Notes under the pieces: generated by a model
The model's input: only the letters and a program-made list of their open reading frames with translations
Databases searched by the model: none
What the model was told of the DNA's origin: nothing
DNA from: Lachnospiraceae bacterium
Lineage (GTDB): Bacteria; Bacillota; Clostridia; Lachnospirales; Lachnospiraceae
DNA: 64,000 bases
Assembly: GCA_016286555.1 (NCBI GenBank)
Contig: JAEETA010000004.1
Span: 57,011 to 121,010, forward strand
Direction of reading: 5' to 3'
Shown: positions 18,257-27,433 of the stretch, in pieces
How positions within the stretch are numbered: the stretch's first letter is position 1
Layout: each line of letters opens with the position of its first letter
Program-made: the position numbers and the translations under genes

Positions 18257-19981
18257 ATGAAACTACTGTTAAAACTCAGCAAAGAAGCGATCCGTTACAG
18301 AGGACTGTATGTGATCGCCATCCTTTCCACCCTGATGCTGACGGTGATCAACCTGGCGGCTCCGAAGGTGCTTTCCGAAATGACCGGGATCGTAAGCCGT
18401 GGCGTCGACGGCGCAGGGATGGTCAGGATCCGGAATCTAACGGTGATCCTGGTGGCCCTGTATCTGGGCAGAGTGCTCTTCCGCTTCCTGAACAATTACC
18501 TGGCGCACAAAGCGGCCTGGTACCTGGTGGGAGACCTCAGGACCCGGACCTATGACAAGCTGGAACGGATGCACATCGGCTACTTTCATGACAAGCAGAC
18601 CGGTGATCTCATGAGCCGCATCGTGAACGATACCAGGGACTTTGAGCTCCTTTATGCCCACATGATCCCGGAGACCATCACCAATGTGGTGACCTTCCTG
18701 GGGGTCCTCATCGTTCTGCTGACCATCAATGTAAAGCTGGCCCTCATCACCTGCTCTCCCATCCCTCTGATCTTCCTGTCCGGCATCATCTTTTCCAAAA
18801 AGGTGCGGCCCTATTTCAAGGCATCCCAGGCAAAAATGGGCGAACTGAACGGCAAGCTCCAGGACAACCTCTCCGGGCTGCAGGAGATCCAGTCCTTCGG
18901 CAGAGAGGAGTACGAAACCGAGCAGGTTAACGAGAAGAATTTCGAACACATCCGTGCCATGCTGAAAGCCCTGAAGATCAGCGGGATCTTCCATCCTTCC
19001 GTGGAATTCATCTCCTCCATCGGAACCATCCTGGTGGTATCCTGCGGCGGGTATCTGGCCTGGAAAGAAGGACTCCTGGTGGAGGATGTGGTGGCATTTT
19101 TGCTCTACCTGGGGCTTTTCTACGCCCCCATCACCGGGCTGGCCAATCTGCTGGAGAGCATGCAGCAGTCCCTGGCAGGCGCCGAGCGTGTCATGGCGGT
19201 GCTGGATGCGCCCTGCGAGATCGCGGATGCGCCGGATGCAGCGCCGCTTCAGGATGTGCAGGGCAGCATCGCCTTTGACCATGTCAGCTTCTCTTATGAA
19301 ACCGGCGGCGTGATCCTGGACGATATCTCCTTTACCTGTGCCCCCGGAAAAATGTTAGCGCTGGTGGGCCCCACGGGTGTAGGGAAAACCACCATGACCA
19401 AGCTGATCTCCCGGTTCTACGAGCCCACCTCCGGGCGGATCCTGGTGGACGGACAGGACATCCGGAAAGTCACCATCGAAAGTCTCCGGCAGAACATCTC
19501 TCCCGTCCTGCAGGACACTTTCCTGTTTAACGGAACCATCGCGGAAAACATCGGCTATGCGGCACCGGAAGCGGGCATGGACGCCATCATCGAAGCGGCC
19601 AAGGCAGCGAACATTCATAAGGATATCATGAACATGCCGGACGGATATGACACGCTTGTCGGAGAAAGGGGCCTCAGGCTCTCCGGCGGACAGAAGCAGC
19701 GTGTGGCCATCTCCAGAGCGATCCTGCGGAAGTCCCCCATCATCGTGCTAGACGAAGCCACCGCCTCCGTGGATGTGGAGACGGAGCGGCAGATTCAGGA
19801 AGCCATCAACAATATCTCCGGCAGCAGGACCATCATCGCCATCGCGCACCGCCTGTCCACCATACGGAATGCGGACATGATCCTGGTCATCGAAAACGGT
19901 CACATCGTGGAGCAGGGAACCCATGAAGAGCTGGTGGCCCTGGGCGGAACCTACGCGCGGATGAGCAGGATCCAGGGATAA
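18257..19981 (+). CDS. ABC exporter, fused membrane and ATPase domains
   Basis: 574 residues from ATG 18257, with GGGGAGA upstream; a GTG five codons earlier is less likely. Six membrane helices span residues 18-300, with the coupling-helix region MHIGYFHDKQTGDLMSRI. The ATPase follows: Walker A GPTGVGKTT, Q-loop region NISPVLQDTFLF, signature LSGGQKQRVAISRAIL, Walker B IIVLDEATASVD and a switch His in IAIAHRLST. It probably works as a homodimer or with a partner half exporting lipids, peptides or drugs. No substrate can be assigned. A diguanylate cyclase gene follows 137 bp downstream. Confidence 0.92.
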   Translation: MKLLLKLSKEAIRYRGLYVIAILSTLMLTVINLAAPKVLSEMTGIVSRGVDGAGMVRIRNLTVILVALYLGRVLFRFLNNYLAHKAAWYLVGDLRTRTYDKLERMHIGYFHDKQTGDLMSRIVNDTRDFELLYAHMIPETITNVVTFLGVLIVLLTINVKLALITCSPIPLIFLSGIIFSKKVRPYFKASQAKMGELNGKLQDNLSGLQEIQSFGREEYETEQVNEKNFEHIRAMLKALKISGIFHPSVEFISSIGTILVVSCGGYLAWKEGLLVEDVVAFLLYLGLFYAPITGLANLLESMQQSLAGAERVMAVLDAPCEIADAPDAAPLQDVQGSIAFDHVSFSYETGGVILDDISFTCAPGKMLALVGPTGVGKTTMTKLISRFYEPTSGRILVDGQDIRKVTIESLRQNISPVLQDTFLFNGTIAENIGYAAPEAGMDAIIEAAKAANIHKDIMNMPDGYDTLVGERGLRLSGGQKQRVAISRAILRKSPIIVLDEATASVDVETERQIQEAINNISGSRTIIAIAHRLSTIRNADMILVIENGHIVEQGTHEELVALGGTYARMSRIQG

Positions 19982-20118
19982 TGCGGGAGATCGCCGACAG
20001 ACGCAAAACGGCTTAAACTTTCGCAGGAAATTTCACAAAGATTAAAGAATTGTGTCTCCGGAAAGGGAGTATACTGAAGATATGGTGAAACACCGTAAAA
20101 AGGAGACACAGGAGAAGC

Positions 20119-21579
20119 ATGGATGACAAAGCTTATGCGGACAGCATAGACAACGGGGTCGGCCAGTTTAACGCAGAAGCCAGCCTGGTCGTGGATGACC
20201 TGGCACCTCTCTTTGACCTGTCCGCCTATCCGGAGGAAATGCGGGAACTGCTGACCGAGTGCAACCGCAGGATCGACGAAGCAAACAGCAAGTACCGGAC
20301 CGCAAAATACCGGGAGGATATGTTCGCCAAGGGATTTCGGGCGGGCATGTATTTTTGTACCTTCGACCGGGATGAGCAGATGCTCAGCTTCGAATTCAAC
20401 GACGAGACCCGGCAGATGCTGGGCTATGACGGGCTGGAGGATCTGCCCAATGAATTTGACAGCTGGGTCAAAACCCTGGTTCCGGAAGAACGGGACGCCA
20501 TCGTAAAGCTGTTCTGGGATTCGGTGCGCATGCACCGTGATCTCCCGGACATCACCCATGCCACCTACCGCATGCAGAAAAAAGACGGCAGCATCATCTG
20601 GGTCACCGGCGCAGGCAGGTTCATCCGGCGGCCGGACGACGGCTCCCTGGAGATCTACATGGGCTGCTATCGTGACGTCACGGCGCAGCAGGAGCTGGAG
20701 GAGTATCTGAAGATCATCGAGGCCATCGGCAAAGTCTTCAATTTCTCCCTGTTTATCGACGTCAACGATATGAGCTACCGCATGATCAGCTCCAACGAAT
20801 ATGTGGAGAAAGTGCCGAAGGATCCGGACGCGCTGAAGTTCCTCAGAAATAACGTGGCCGATTCCGTGGCAGAAAGCTTCCGCCCTACCCTGTACGATTG
20901 GCTGGATAAGGACAAGATCCTGGCTGCCATCGAAGAGCACGGATCCACCAGCATGGAATTTTACAGCGAAGGCGCCCAGCGCTGGTACGACGGAATCTTT
21001 ATGGTGGGGGACCGGAACGAAGACGGAAGTCTCGCCCACATCGTCTACGGCTGTCAGGACACCACGGAAGCAAAGCTCCAGAGCCTGGCCCAGCAGAAAA
21101 AGATCTCCGAATTTGAAACGGAGGTCTATATCGATTCCCTCTCCAGGATCCGGAACCGGAAGTTCCTGGATGAAAAACTCATCTATGAACCCTGTCAGGC
21201 AGTGGTCATGGCGGACATCGACCGGTTCAAGGAGGTCAACGATACCGCCGGCCACCGGGGCGGTGACGAAGCAATCCAAAAGGTGGCGGAGATACTGGAA
21301 CAGTCCCTCAGAAAAGAAGACGTGGTCCTGCGCTACGGCGGTGACGAGTTCATGATGGTATTTTTCTCCATCACCGAGGAGGATCTGAAAAAGAAACTGG
21401 CCCACCTGAAAGCAGAACTGCGGAAGATCCGGATCAGCAGCAATCAGGAGGTAGTGATCACCATGAGCTTCGGTGCCGCCTTCGGAACAGGGCTCGTGAA
21501 CAATCTGATCAAGACCGCGGATGAAGCGCTGTATGAATCCAAAAAGACCCGGGATACCTATACGGTGATCGAATTATAA
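20119..21579 (+). CDS. PAS-GGDEF diguanylate cyclase
   Basis: A 486-residue cytosolic signalling protein with no membrane segment. Residues 75-190 form a PAS_3-type domain ending in IYMGCYRDVTAQ. Residues 195-320 look like a second PAS-like fold. The C-terminal GGDEF domain keeps the intact catalytic YGGDEF (407-411) and a product-inhibition I-site RKED (398-401) exactly five residues ahead. It should make cyclic di-GMP from two GTP under control of a ligand or redox signal sensed by the PAS part. AGGAGAAG precedes the start. It is one of three GGDEF proteins in the window; no EAL or HD-GYP phosphodiesterase is seen here. Confidence 0.93.
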   Translation: MDDKAYADSIDNGVGQFNAEASLVVDDLAPLFDLSAYPEEMRELLTECNRRIDEANSKYRTAKYREDMFAKGFRAGMYFCTFDRDEQMLSFEFNDETRQMLGYDGLEDLPNEFDSWVKTLVPEERDAIVKLFWDSVRMHRDLPDITHATYRMQKKDGSIIWVTGAGRFIRRPDDGSLEIYMGCYRDVTAQQELEEYLKIIEAIGKVFNFSLFIDVNDMSYRMISSNEYVEKVPKDPDALKFLRNNVADSVAESFRPTLYDWLDKDKILAAIEEHGSTSMEFYSEGAQRWYDGIFMVGDRNEDGSLAHIVYGCQDTTEAKLQSLAQQKKISEFETEVYIDSLSRIRNRKFLDEKLIYEPCQAVVMADIDRFKEVNDTAGHRGGDEAIQKVAEILEQSLRKEDVVLRYGGDEFMMVFFSITEEDLKKKLAHLKAELRKIRISSNQEVVITMSFGAAFGTGLVNNLIKTADEALYESKKTRDTYTVIEL

Positions 21580-21604
21580 GAGTGTTGCAAAAACACATAA
21601 GAAC

Positions 21605-21636
21605 CAAAAAAGAAGAGCCTGCAAGGGCTCTTCTTT
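21605..21636. terminator. Terminator shared by the GGDEF gene and tRNA-Val
   Basis: AGAAGAGCC and GGCTCTTCT form a 9-bp stem around TGCAA. On the minus strand it is followed by a run of six T, placing it just after the tRNA; on the plus strand it lies 30 bp after the GGDEF stop with a weaker TTT. Confidence 0.8.
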
Positions 21637-21638
21637 CG

Positions 21639-21712
21639 TGGAAGCAAGGAGGCTCGAACTCCTGACCTTTCGCGTGTGAGGCGAACGCTCATCCCGGCTG
21701 AGCTATGCTTCC
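21639..21712 (-). tRNA. tRNA-Val (anticodon CAC)
   Basis: A complete cloverleaf can be folded on the minus strand: acceptor GGAAGCA/TGCTTCC with discriminator A, D-arm GCTC/GAGC, anticodon stem TTCGC/GCGAA around the loop CTCACAC, and T-arm AGGAG/CTCCT around TTCGAGC. The anticodon CAC reads GUG (Val). The CCA end is not encoded, since the bases after the discriminator are CG. Confidence 0.95.
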
Positions 21713-21725
21713 GTACAACATTAGC

Positions 21726-21753
21726 ATTATAACACGGAAGGATGAAAAATCAA
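21726..21753 (-). promoter_or_regulatory. Promoter of tRNA-Val
   Basis: On the minus strand TTGATT (21748-21753) and a perfect TATAAT (21726-21731) are 16 bases apart, and the tRNA begins 13 bases after the -10 box. The -35 box overlaps the 3' end of the HAD phosphatase gene. Confidence 0.65.
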
Positions 21754-22559
21754 ACCATTTTTTCCGTCAACAGTTCCGCATACAGCGCCGCGGGATCCGC
21801 GAGCACCCGGGTGGGGCGGTACTGCGTGGTCTCAAGGTCGGCCAGGGTAGCCTCCCCGCACAAAAGCAGCGCCGTATCCACGCCGGCATTGATCCCGCAG
21901 GCGATGTCCGTGTAGAGCCTGTCTCCCACCACGATGGTCTTCTCCGGAGAAAAACCGAAAGTGCGCTGCGCGCAGAAAACCATCTCCGGTGCAGGCTTCC
22001 CCAGGTACACAGGCTCCCGTCCGGTGGTAACCTGCAGCATTTCGCAGATGGATCCGCAGTCCGGGATGAACCCGAAGGGCGCGGGGCACCGCAGATCCGG
22101 ATTGGTGGCATAGTAAGGCGCGTCGCAGGTCTGCAGCATCTCCGAAGCCCGGCAGAGCTTCTCATAGGTGATCTCGCTGTCGTAAGCCACCAGGATGCAG
22201 TCCGCATCGCTGCTGACCTCCTCCGTCACCTGCAGGCCTTTTTCCCGGAGCTCCGCCACGTAGGAAGCGGTGGCCAGACAGTAGATCCTCTTCCCCACAA
22301 AATGCTCCGTCAGGAAAGCGGTGGTCACGGTGCCGGAAGTGATGAACTGCTCCGGCAGGGTCTCCAGCCCGAACACCTCTGCAAAGCGCCGCACGTAATC
22401 CTCCCTGCTGCGGGTGGAATTATTCGTCAAGAAAACGCTGACACCGCCCCGGCTCCGGATCTCAGAAAGAAGCTCTCTGCTACCCGAAAAAAGCCGGTCT
22501 CCCAATGCCAGCGTTCCATCAATATCAAATAAAAACAGTTTTTTCTCTGCGACTGTCAT
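21750..22559 (-). CDS. HAD-IIA family phosphatase, NagD-like
   Basis: A 269-residue haloacid-dehalogenase hydrolase. Motif I is LFDIDGTLALGD, with the Asp nucleophile and acid/base Asp; motif II is FLTNNSTRSREDYV; the motif III lysine occurs in YLGKPAPEM; motif IV is VVGDRLYTDIACG. The IIA cap lies between motifs II and III, as in NagD and AraL/PNPase-type enzymes that dephosphorylate nucleotides or sugar phosphates. The physiological substrate is not shown. The ribosome site AGGGAG is 6 bases before ATG 22559. It follows the lipid kinase gene by 36 bp, probably as one operon. Confidence 0.9.
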   Translation of the reverse strand: MTVAEKKLFLFDIDGTLALGDRLFSGSRELLSEIRSRGGVSVFLTNNSTRSREDYVRRFAEVFGLETLPEQFITSGTVTTAFLTEHFVGKRIYCLATASYVAELREKGLQVTEEVSSDADCILVAYDSEITYEKLCRASEMLQTCDAPYYATNPDLRCPAPFGFIPDCGSICEMLQVTTGREPVYLGKPAPEMVFCAQRTFGFSPEKTIVVGDRLYTDIACGINAGVDTALLLCGEATLADLETTQYRPTRVLADPAALYAELLTEKMV

Positions 22560-22595
22560 GTACGCTCCCTGTCACGCGCCGTTATTCTCTGAAGC

Positions 22596-23531
22596 TTACG
22601 GACGCATGATATGGATCGCATGCTTCTCGATCCGCACGCTTAAAGCATCCGTCTTCTGTGCCACTTCTCCGTCCGTATGGACCCACAGAGGCTCCTTCGT
22701 CCGGATCTCAAAGCTGTCGGTATGATAGGTGCTGATACCGCGCACATGCAGATGCTTTCCCTTCAGTGCCAGAGGCAGGGAAATGAGCACCCTTCCTTTA
22801 CTGATATTCTGCACCATGCACAGATCCAGCATGCCGTCATTGTCCACGGCGCCGGGGCAGAATTCAAATCCGCCACCTTCAAAGCGCTGGTTCATGCCGG
22901 CGATAAACAACAGCTTGGAAAAAGCAATCTCCCGTCCGTCTCCCAGGGTAAGGGTTCCGTCGGTGCGTCCCGCGGTAAAGATCTGCTTGATGGCGATGGA
23001 GAGGTAGGTGAGCTTTCCCAGCTTTAACTTGTTCAGGCTCCCTTTTAAGCTGCTGTGCATGGCCTCCTCGCACACCGCAGCGTCAAAGCCCATACCGCAG
23101 CTCACCAGGAATCTTCTGGTGTTGCCGCCGGGATAGGTGAGGCTCCCCATATCCATGAGGGAGGGATGTCCCGTGCGGAAAATGATATCCAGGGCCTGCT
23201 TCGTGTCGGCGGGAATGCCCAGGCCTCTGGCCAGGTCGTTGCCGGAGCCGGTGGGCACATAACCCAGGACGATGTCCCGGGTGCCGTGGAGTCCCTGAAT
23301 GAATTCGTTCATGGTACCGTCGCCCCCCAGCACCACAATGCGGATGGGGCGCTCAATCTCTGAAGAACAGATATCGCCGGCGATACGGATCAGGTCACCC
23401 TTTGCAGTGGAAAACCATGCCTTGTAGAGGATGTTGTGGCGCCGCAGATAAGGGCGAACCTTCTCCTCCCACATGATCTTGCCGCTGCCGGTCCGTGCTG
23501 CCGGATTGATCACAAAATGATAACGAGCCAT
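22596..23531 (-). CDS. Diacylglycerol-kinase-type lipid kinase
   Basis: 311 residues from ATG 23531 (MARYHFVINPAARTGSG, the family's usual opening), with AAAGGAG 12 bases upstream; the longer frame to 23600 runs through the hairpins of the leader and is less likely. The nucleotide-binding signatures VLGGDGTMNEFIQGL and PTGSGNDLARGLGIP are intact. The C-terminal beta-sandwich half includes EFCPGAVDNDGMLDLCMV. DgkB/YegS-type enzymes phosphorylate diacylglycerol to recycle lipid from lipoteichoic acid synthesis. The exact lipid cannot be read from the sequence. It is co-oriented with the HAD phosphatase. Confidence 0.9.
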   Translation of the reverse strand: MARYHFVINPAARTGSGKIMWEEKVRPYLRRHNILYKAWFSTAKGDLIRIAGDICSSEIERPIRIVVLGGDGTMNEFIQGLHGTRDIVLGYVPTGSGNDLARGLGIPADTKQALDIIFRTGHPSLMDMGSLTYPGGNTRRFLVSCGMGFDAAVCEEAMHSSLKGSLNKLKLGKLTYLSIAIKQIFTAGRTDGTLTLGDGREIAFSKLLFIAGMNQRFEGGGFEFCPGAVDNDGMLDLCMVQNISKGRVLISLPLALKGKHLHVRGISTYHTDSFEIRTKEPLWVHTDGEVAQKTDALSVRIEKHAIHIMRP

Positions 23532-23567
23532 CTTTCGGCTTTTCTCCTTTCGGAATACTCTCGTACT

Positions 23568-23594
23568 ACAATAGACCGCTTCGCGCTCTATTGT
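23568..23594. repeat. Inverted repeat in the lipid kinase leader
   Basis: ACAATAGA (23568-23575) and TCTATTGT (23587-23594) form a perfect 8-bp stem around an 11-base GC-rich loop. It lies in the gap between the DUF3798 gene and the lipid kinase. Its role is unknown. Confidence 0.6.
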
Positions 23595-23607
23595 CAGCAT
23601 TTGAAAG

Positions 23608-23630
23608 GAATAAGCCCTTTGGGCTTATTC
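23608..23630. terminator. Perfect hairpin, probable end of the phosphorelay operon
   Basis: GAATAAGCCC and GGGCTTATTC pair perfectly over 10 bp around TTT. It stands 65 bp past the DUF3798 stop. The T-tract on the minus strand is weak (CCTTTC), so termination may be partial. Confidence 0.5.
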
Positions 23631-23695
23631 TAGCTCTAATGTACCACATTTGGCGAAAGATTTACAGCGTTCCGAAAAGAGATTCGAAAGGGCCG

Positions 23696-25006
23696 CTACT
23701 GCACGGTAAAATACTTCTCCGGCACTTCCACATCGGTGGATCCCATGTAAAATCCGGGATCACCCATGATGTAGGTGTCCTGGTAGATCAGGATGGTGTT
23801 GTCCACGCTGACACCGGTATCGGCATCGATGTATTTGCTGCCGTTCCAGTCCGCGCCGGGAGAAAAGACCTGGTAAGCCTTGGAAATGTCGGCAATGTCC
23901 GTCAGCTTACTCTCTCCCAGGATCACGTTCCGGACATGCTCCGCAAGGCCCGCAGACACGGTATAGCTGTAGGAATAGGCCCAGGTACCGAATCTGCCTG
24001 CACCGCCCTTTGCAACGATGGCATCCTCCACCGTCTTCAGGATCTTCTCAAAGTCCCCGGACGCCTCTGCCAGATCCAGGTCGAGGGCTCCGGGATATCC
24101 CATCAGCGGGGAAGGAAGATCTGCCTCGATAAAGTAACCGCCGTGCTCCAGCAATTCCTTGATCAGGGGCTCGGTGTGCGCATCATTGGTGCAAAAATAG
24201 GCCGATTTCGTGCCATATTTATCGATCCATTCAGGCGCATGCTCCTCGATAAATGCCTGGGCGCCGGGAACGCCCACCTCGGTGATGGGATCCGGTGCTT
24301 CCTCCATGGCAAACCGCATACCGAAGTCCTCGCAGGCCTCCTTCATGATGGCCACTTCTCTTGCGATGGTATCGTAGGAAAGGTGCCGCTCAAAGGATAT
24401 GTGGACGAAACTGTCGCAGCCCAGCTCATGGGCCGAACGGACGATGAGGTAACCTCTCGCCACAAAATCATTCACCACCACCAGGTCGGACACAGCGCCG
24501 ATCTCAGGCAGATCCTCATGCGCCTCTCCTGCCACACAGATGATGTCGGGACGCTTTTCCTTGATCTGCCGGAAGGCTTCCGCCGTTCCGGGAACCGCCT
24601 GGTTCACGACGATGGCCTTCATTTGAGGGTCATCCGCCAGATTCACGATGGTCTGCACCGTGGTGTCCAGCTCTTCTTCGAAATTGTCGGGATAGATGGC
24701 CAGGGTCACCAGGTCCGATCCGTATTTTTGCAAAAAGGCTTCGGCTCCCCGTCTGTCATCCTCGGACTGAGCCATGGAACCGGTGACGATGCCGATACGG
24801 AAACCTTCTTCCCCATCCTCCGCAGGTTCAGAATCCGTCTGCCCCTGAGCATCCGCTGCAGTATCCGCAACAGGCTGCACATCGGTCTGCGTACTCGCAG
24901 TCGCAGCAGTATCAGGCTGCGCCGAGGCGCTTTGCTGCGCTCCGCAAGCTGTCAGTCCCATTGTCATGGCCGCTGTCAGAAACAGGGCTAACATCTTTTT
25001 CTTCAT
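23696..25006 (-). CDS. DUF3798 binding-protein-like lipoprotein
   Basis: 436 residues. MKKKMLALFLTAAMTMGLTAC is a lipoprotein signal with lipobox LTAC, followed by a Gln/Ala/Asp-rich tether to about residue 70. The remainder matches the DUF3798 family, which has a periplasmic-binding-protein-like fold: RIGIVTGSMAQSEDDRRGAE, DPQMKAIVVNQAVPGTAEAF, and a C-terminal half with GVPGAQAFIEEHAPEWIDKYG. The ligand is unknown. It is the last gene of a six-gene set, 33 bp after a Cache hybrid kinase. That suggests it presents a ligand to one of the sensor kinases, rather than feeding a transporter, since no permease is nearby. Confidence 0.87.
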   Translation of the reverse strand: MKKKMLALFLTAAMTMGLTACGAQQSASAQPDTAATASTQTDVQPVADTAADAQGQTDSEPAEDGEEGFRIGIVTGSMAQSEDDRRGAEAFLQKYGSDLVTLAIYPDNFEEELDTTVQTIVNLADDPQMKAIVVNQAVPGTAEAFRQIKEKRPDIICVAGEAHEDLPEIGAVSDLVVVNDFVARGYLIVRSAHELGCDSFVHISFERHLSYDTIAREVAIMKEACEDFGMRFAMEEAPDPITEVGVPGAQAFIEEHAPEWIDKYGTKSAYFCTNDAHTEPLIKELLEHGGYFIEADLPSPLMGYPGALDLDLAEASGDFEKILKTVEDAIVAKGGAGRFGTWAYSYSYTVSAGLAEHVRNVILGESKLTDIADISKAYQVFSPGADWNGSKYIDADTGVSVDNTILIYQDTYIMGDPGFYMGSTDVEVPEKYFTVQ

Positions 25007-25039
25007 ACATGACTCCTCTTCAATGCAGTAATTTCTACG

Positions 25040-27433
25040 TCACTGTTTTCGGTTCTTTTCCACAAATTTTGCGGCGCTCTCGATGTCCTTTACGAAAACG
25101 CCCTTGTAATCCTCTCCCAACAGTGCCTTCAGCTCCCGGAGCTTCTCGGAAGAAGGGCTGATGCCGATGACCACAGGTTTCTCCGCGCTGTCTCCCGCCG
25201 CATTTTCGGCAGTTTCGGAACCGTCCTCGATGAGCTGCGCAGGCAGGATCCGCTTCAGCAGTTCCTCCAGGTCTTCATACATGATGGGCTTGCTGAGATA
25301 ATCGGAAAATCCTTCCTTGATGTAGTTTTCCCGGGCTCCGGCGATAGCATCCGCCGTCAGAGCCACGATGGGGGTATCGTCTGCCAGATGCTCCTTCCGG
25401 ATGGTCTCCAGGGTTTCCAGTCCGGACATGCCGGGCATCATCTGATCCAGCAACACCAGATCAAAGCTGCGCTCCCGCAAAATGTCGATGCAGTCCTGCC
25501 CGGACTCTGCGGTGGTGATCTTCATTCGGGTGGCTTCCAGGAGGGATGCAATGACCTCCAGGTTCATCTCGTTGTCGTCCACGATCAGAAGCTTTGCACG
25601 AGGCGCCCGGAAGGCAGCCTTGTACTCCTGTCTGGGGACATGCAGGCTCGTCAGATGATCGGTAAAATCGCCGATGGGCGTACTGTCGATGACGGTCTGC
25701 TTCATCTGTGCGGTAAAGGTGGTGCCTTTGCCGTAGGTACTGGAAACATCGATGCTGCCGTTCATCATCTTCAGGAGCGCCATGGTGATGTTCAGTCCCA
25801 GGCCCGTTCCTTCGATGTTCCTGTTCCGATCCTCTTCCAGACGCTGGAAGGATCCGAAGAGCTTGCCCTGATCCTCCTCCTTGATACCGATGCCGGAATC
25901 GGAAACGATCAGTTTCAGCATCTGCGTCTCGTTATCGTAAGAGACCTCTACACTGACATAGCCCTTATGGGTATACTTGATGGCGTTTCCGATGAGGTTC
26001 AGCATGATCTGCCGGACTCTGATCTCATCGCCCCGCAGCAGGGACGGGATCTCGGGAGATACCTGCAGACGATACTCCAGTCCCTTGTCCCTGGCCCGTT
26101 TCATGGTCATGTTCACCACATCGTTCATAACGGAGGTGAAGCTGTATTCCACGGGGACCAGCTCCATTTTTCCGGACTCGATCTTGGAAAAATCAAGGAT
26201 CCCGTTGATGATGGAAAGCAGGGTTTTGCCTGCGCTTTGAATATCCGTTGCGTATTTGCGCACTCTGTCATTGATGTTTTCCCGCAGGATCATCTCATCC
26301 ATGCCGATGATGGCATTCATGGGAGTGCGGATCTCATGGGACATTCTGGCCAGGAAATCGCTCTTGGCCTTATTGGAAGCATTGGCCGCATCCTTCTCCA
26401 ACTCCAGCACACGCCGCTCGTAATCCGTCTTCTGCTCTTCGAGGCGCATCTCCTCCATCTCTTTGGCGTTGCTTTTCTCATTCCGGTATGCGTTGTAGTA
26501 GAAGGCTGCGATCACCAGGAAGATCAGGGCACAGAGGGCTGCGTTCAGTGCGATCTGTCCCCGCACCTCCGCGTACAGTTCCTTATTGTCCACCACCATC
26601 ACCACATACCACAGATCCATGATGCGGTTGACGTAGACAGTGCTTTTCTCACCGTCGCACTCGCAGATAAAGGTGGAGGAGCCGTTTTCCATGATCTGCT
26701 CCCGGAAGCACTCTCCTTCGCTTGTTTCCGAGAGATATTTTCCGCGACTGCTCTCATCACTGTGAGCGATGATCAGCCCGGTGTCATCCATGATAAAGCC
26801 ATAGCCTTTCCCGTTGACATTCAGCTCCCGGGTCATGTTCTGGATCCCGTTCAGGAACACATCCAGGGAAATGACATTCTGTCTGTCCGGCAGCATACGG
26901 CAGACGGAGATGATCACATCCCCGGTCTGGGCATCCACATAGGGCGGAACGATCACCACTTCGCCACCGGCTTCCTGGGCTGCGATATACCAGTCTCTGG
27001 AACGGGGATCGTAATCCTCCGGCGGCTCCCAGTTCAGGCCGTCCAAATATTTGGTCATGACATAGCCGTAGAGACCGTTGAAATTCGGGTCAAAATTCTC
27101 CGAAACGTTTTCGGTCTCCGCCACGAGGAACTCATGGATCCGGGCAGGGGTCGATCCGCTGACCAGCATATGATGTACGGAGTCCGCCGTGATATGCAGG
27201 ACGTTTTTCGCGGTACCGATGTGATTCTCGATCATGGACGAGACATTCAGCATCCTGTCCTCCATCACCGCCTGCACATTGGATGCCGCAGCCCGGTAAA
27301 GCAGTCTGGAAGCATAGATGGCCATGACGGTCACAAAGAGAAAGATCATCAGCAGCGGAAGCGCGATGCCGAATTTCCTGAACCCGTATACCTTTCTTTC
27401 TTCCGATCCTTTTTTCGTTTCCTGTTCACTCAT
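25040..27433 (-). CDS. Hybrid sensor kinase: Cache-HisKA-HATPase-receiver
   Basis: 797 residues. A membrane helix (residues 23-47) is followed by an extracytoplasmic double-Cache domain (about 48-290) with the YDPRSRDWYIAA motif, then a second helix (292-314) and a coiled coil. The kinase core has the phospho-His box FLARMSHEIRTPMNAI, N-box LNLIGNAIKYT and G-boxes DSGIGI and GTGLGL. A receiver follows (LLIVDDNEMN, LVLLDQMMPGMSG, phospho-Asp in the latter). The last 60 residues look like the first half of another receiver. The start overlaps the 7TM kinase stop by 8 bp. The phosphoryl group should pass to the separate Hpt protein of the same operon. Confidence 0.92.
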   Translation of the reverse strand: MSEQETKKGSEERKVYGFRKFGIALPLLMIFLFVTVMAIYASRLLYRAAASNVQAVMEDRMLNVSSMIENHIGTAKNVLHITADSVHHMLVSGSTPARIHEFLVAETENVSENFDPNFNGLYGYVMTKYLDGLNWEPPEDYDPRSRDWYIAAQEAGGEVVIVPPYVDAQTGDVIISVCRMLPDRQNVISLDVFLNGIQNMTRELNVNGKGYGFIMDDTGLIIAHSDESSRGKYLSETSEGECFREQIMENGSSTFICECDGEKSTVYVNRIMDLWYVVMVVDNKELYAEVRGQIALNAALCALIFLVIAAFYYNAYRNEKSNAKEMEEMRLEEQKTDYERRVLELEKDAANASNKAKSDFLARMSHEIRTPMNAIIGMDEMILRENINDRVRKYATDIQSAGKTLLSIINGILDFSKIESGKMELVPVEYSFTSVMNDVVNMTMKRARDKGLEYRLQVSPEIPSLLRGDEIRVRQIMLNLIGNAIKYTHKGYVSVEVSYDNETQMLKLIVSDSGIGIKEEDQGKLFGSFQRLEEDRNRNIEGTGLGLNITMALLKMMNGSIDVSSTYGKGTTFTAQMKQTVIDSTPIGDFTDHLTSLHVPRQEYKAAFRAPRAKLLIVDDNEMNLEVIASLLEATRMKITTAESGQDCIDILRERSFDLVLLDQMMPGMSGLETLETIRKEHLADDTPIVALTADAIAGARENYIKEGFSDYLSKPIMYEDLEELLKRILPAQLIEDGSETAENAAGDSAEKPVVIGISPSSEKLRELKALLGEDYKGVFVKDIESAAKFVEKNRKQ

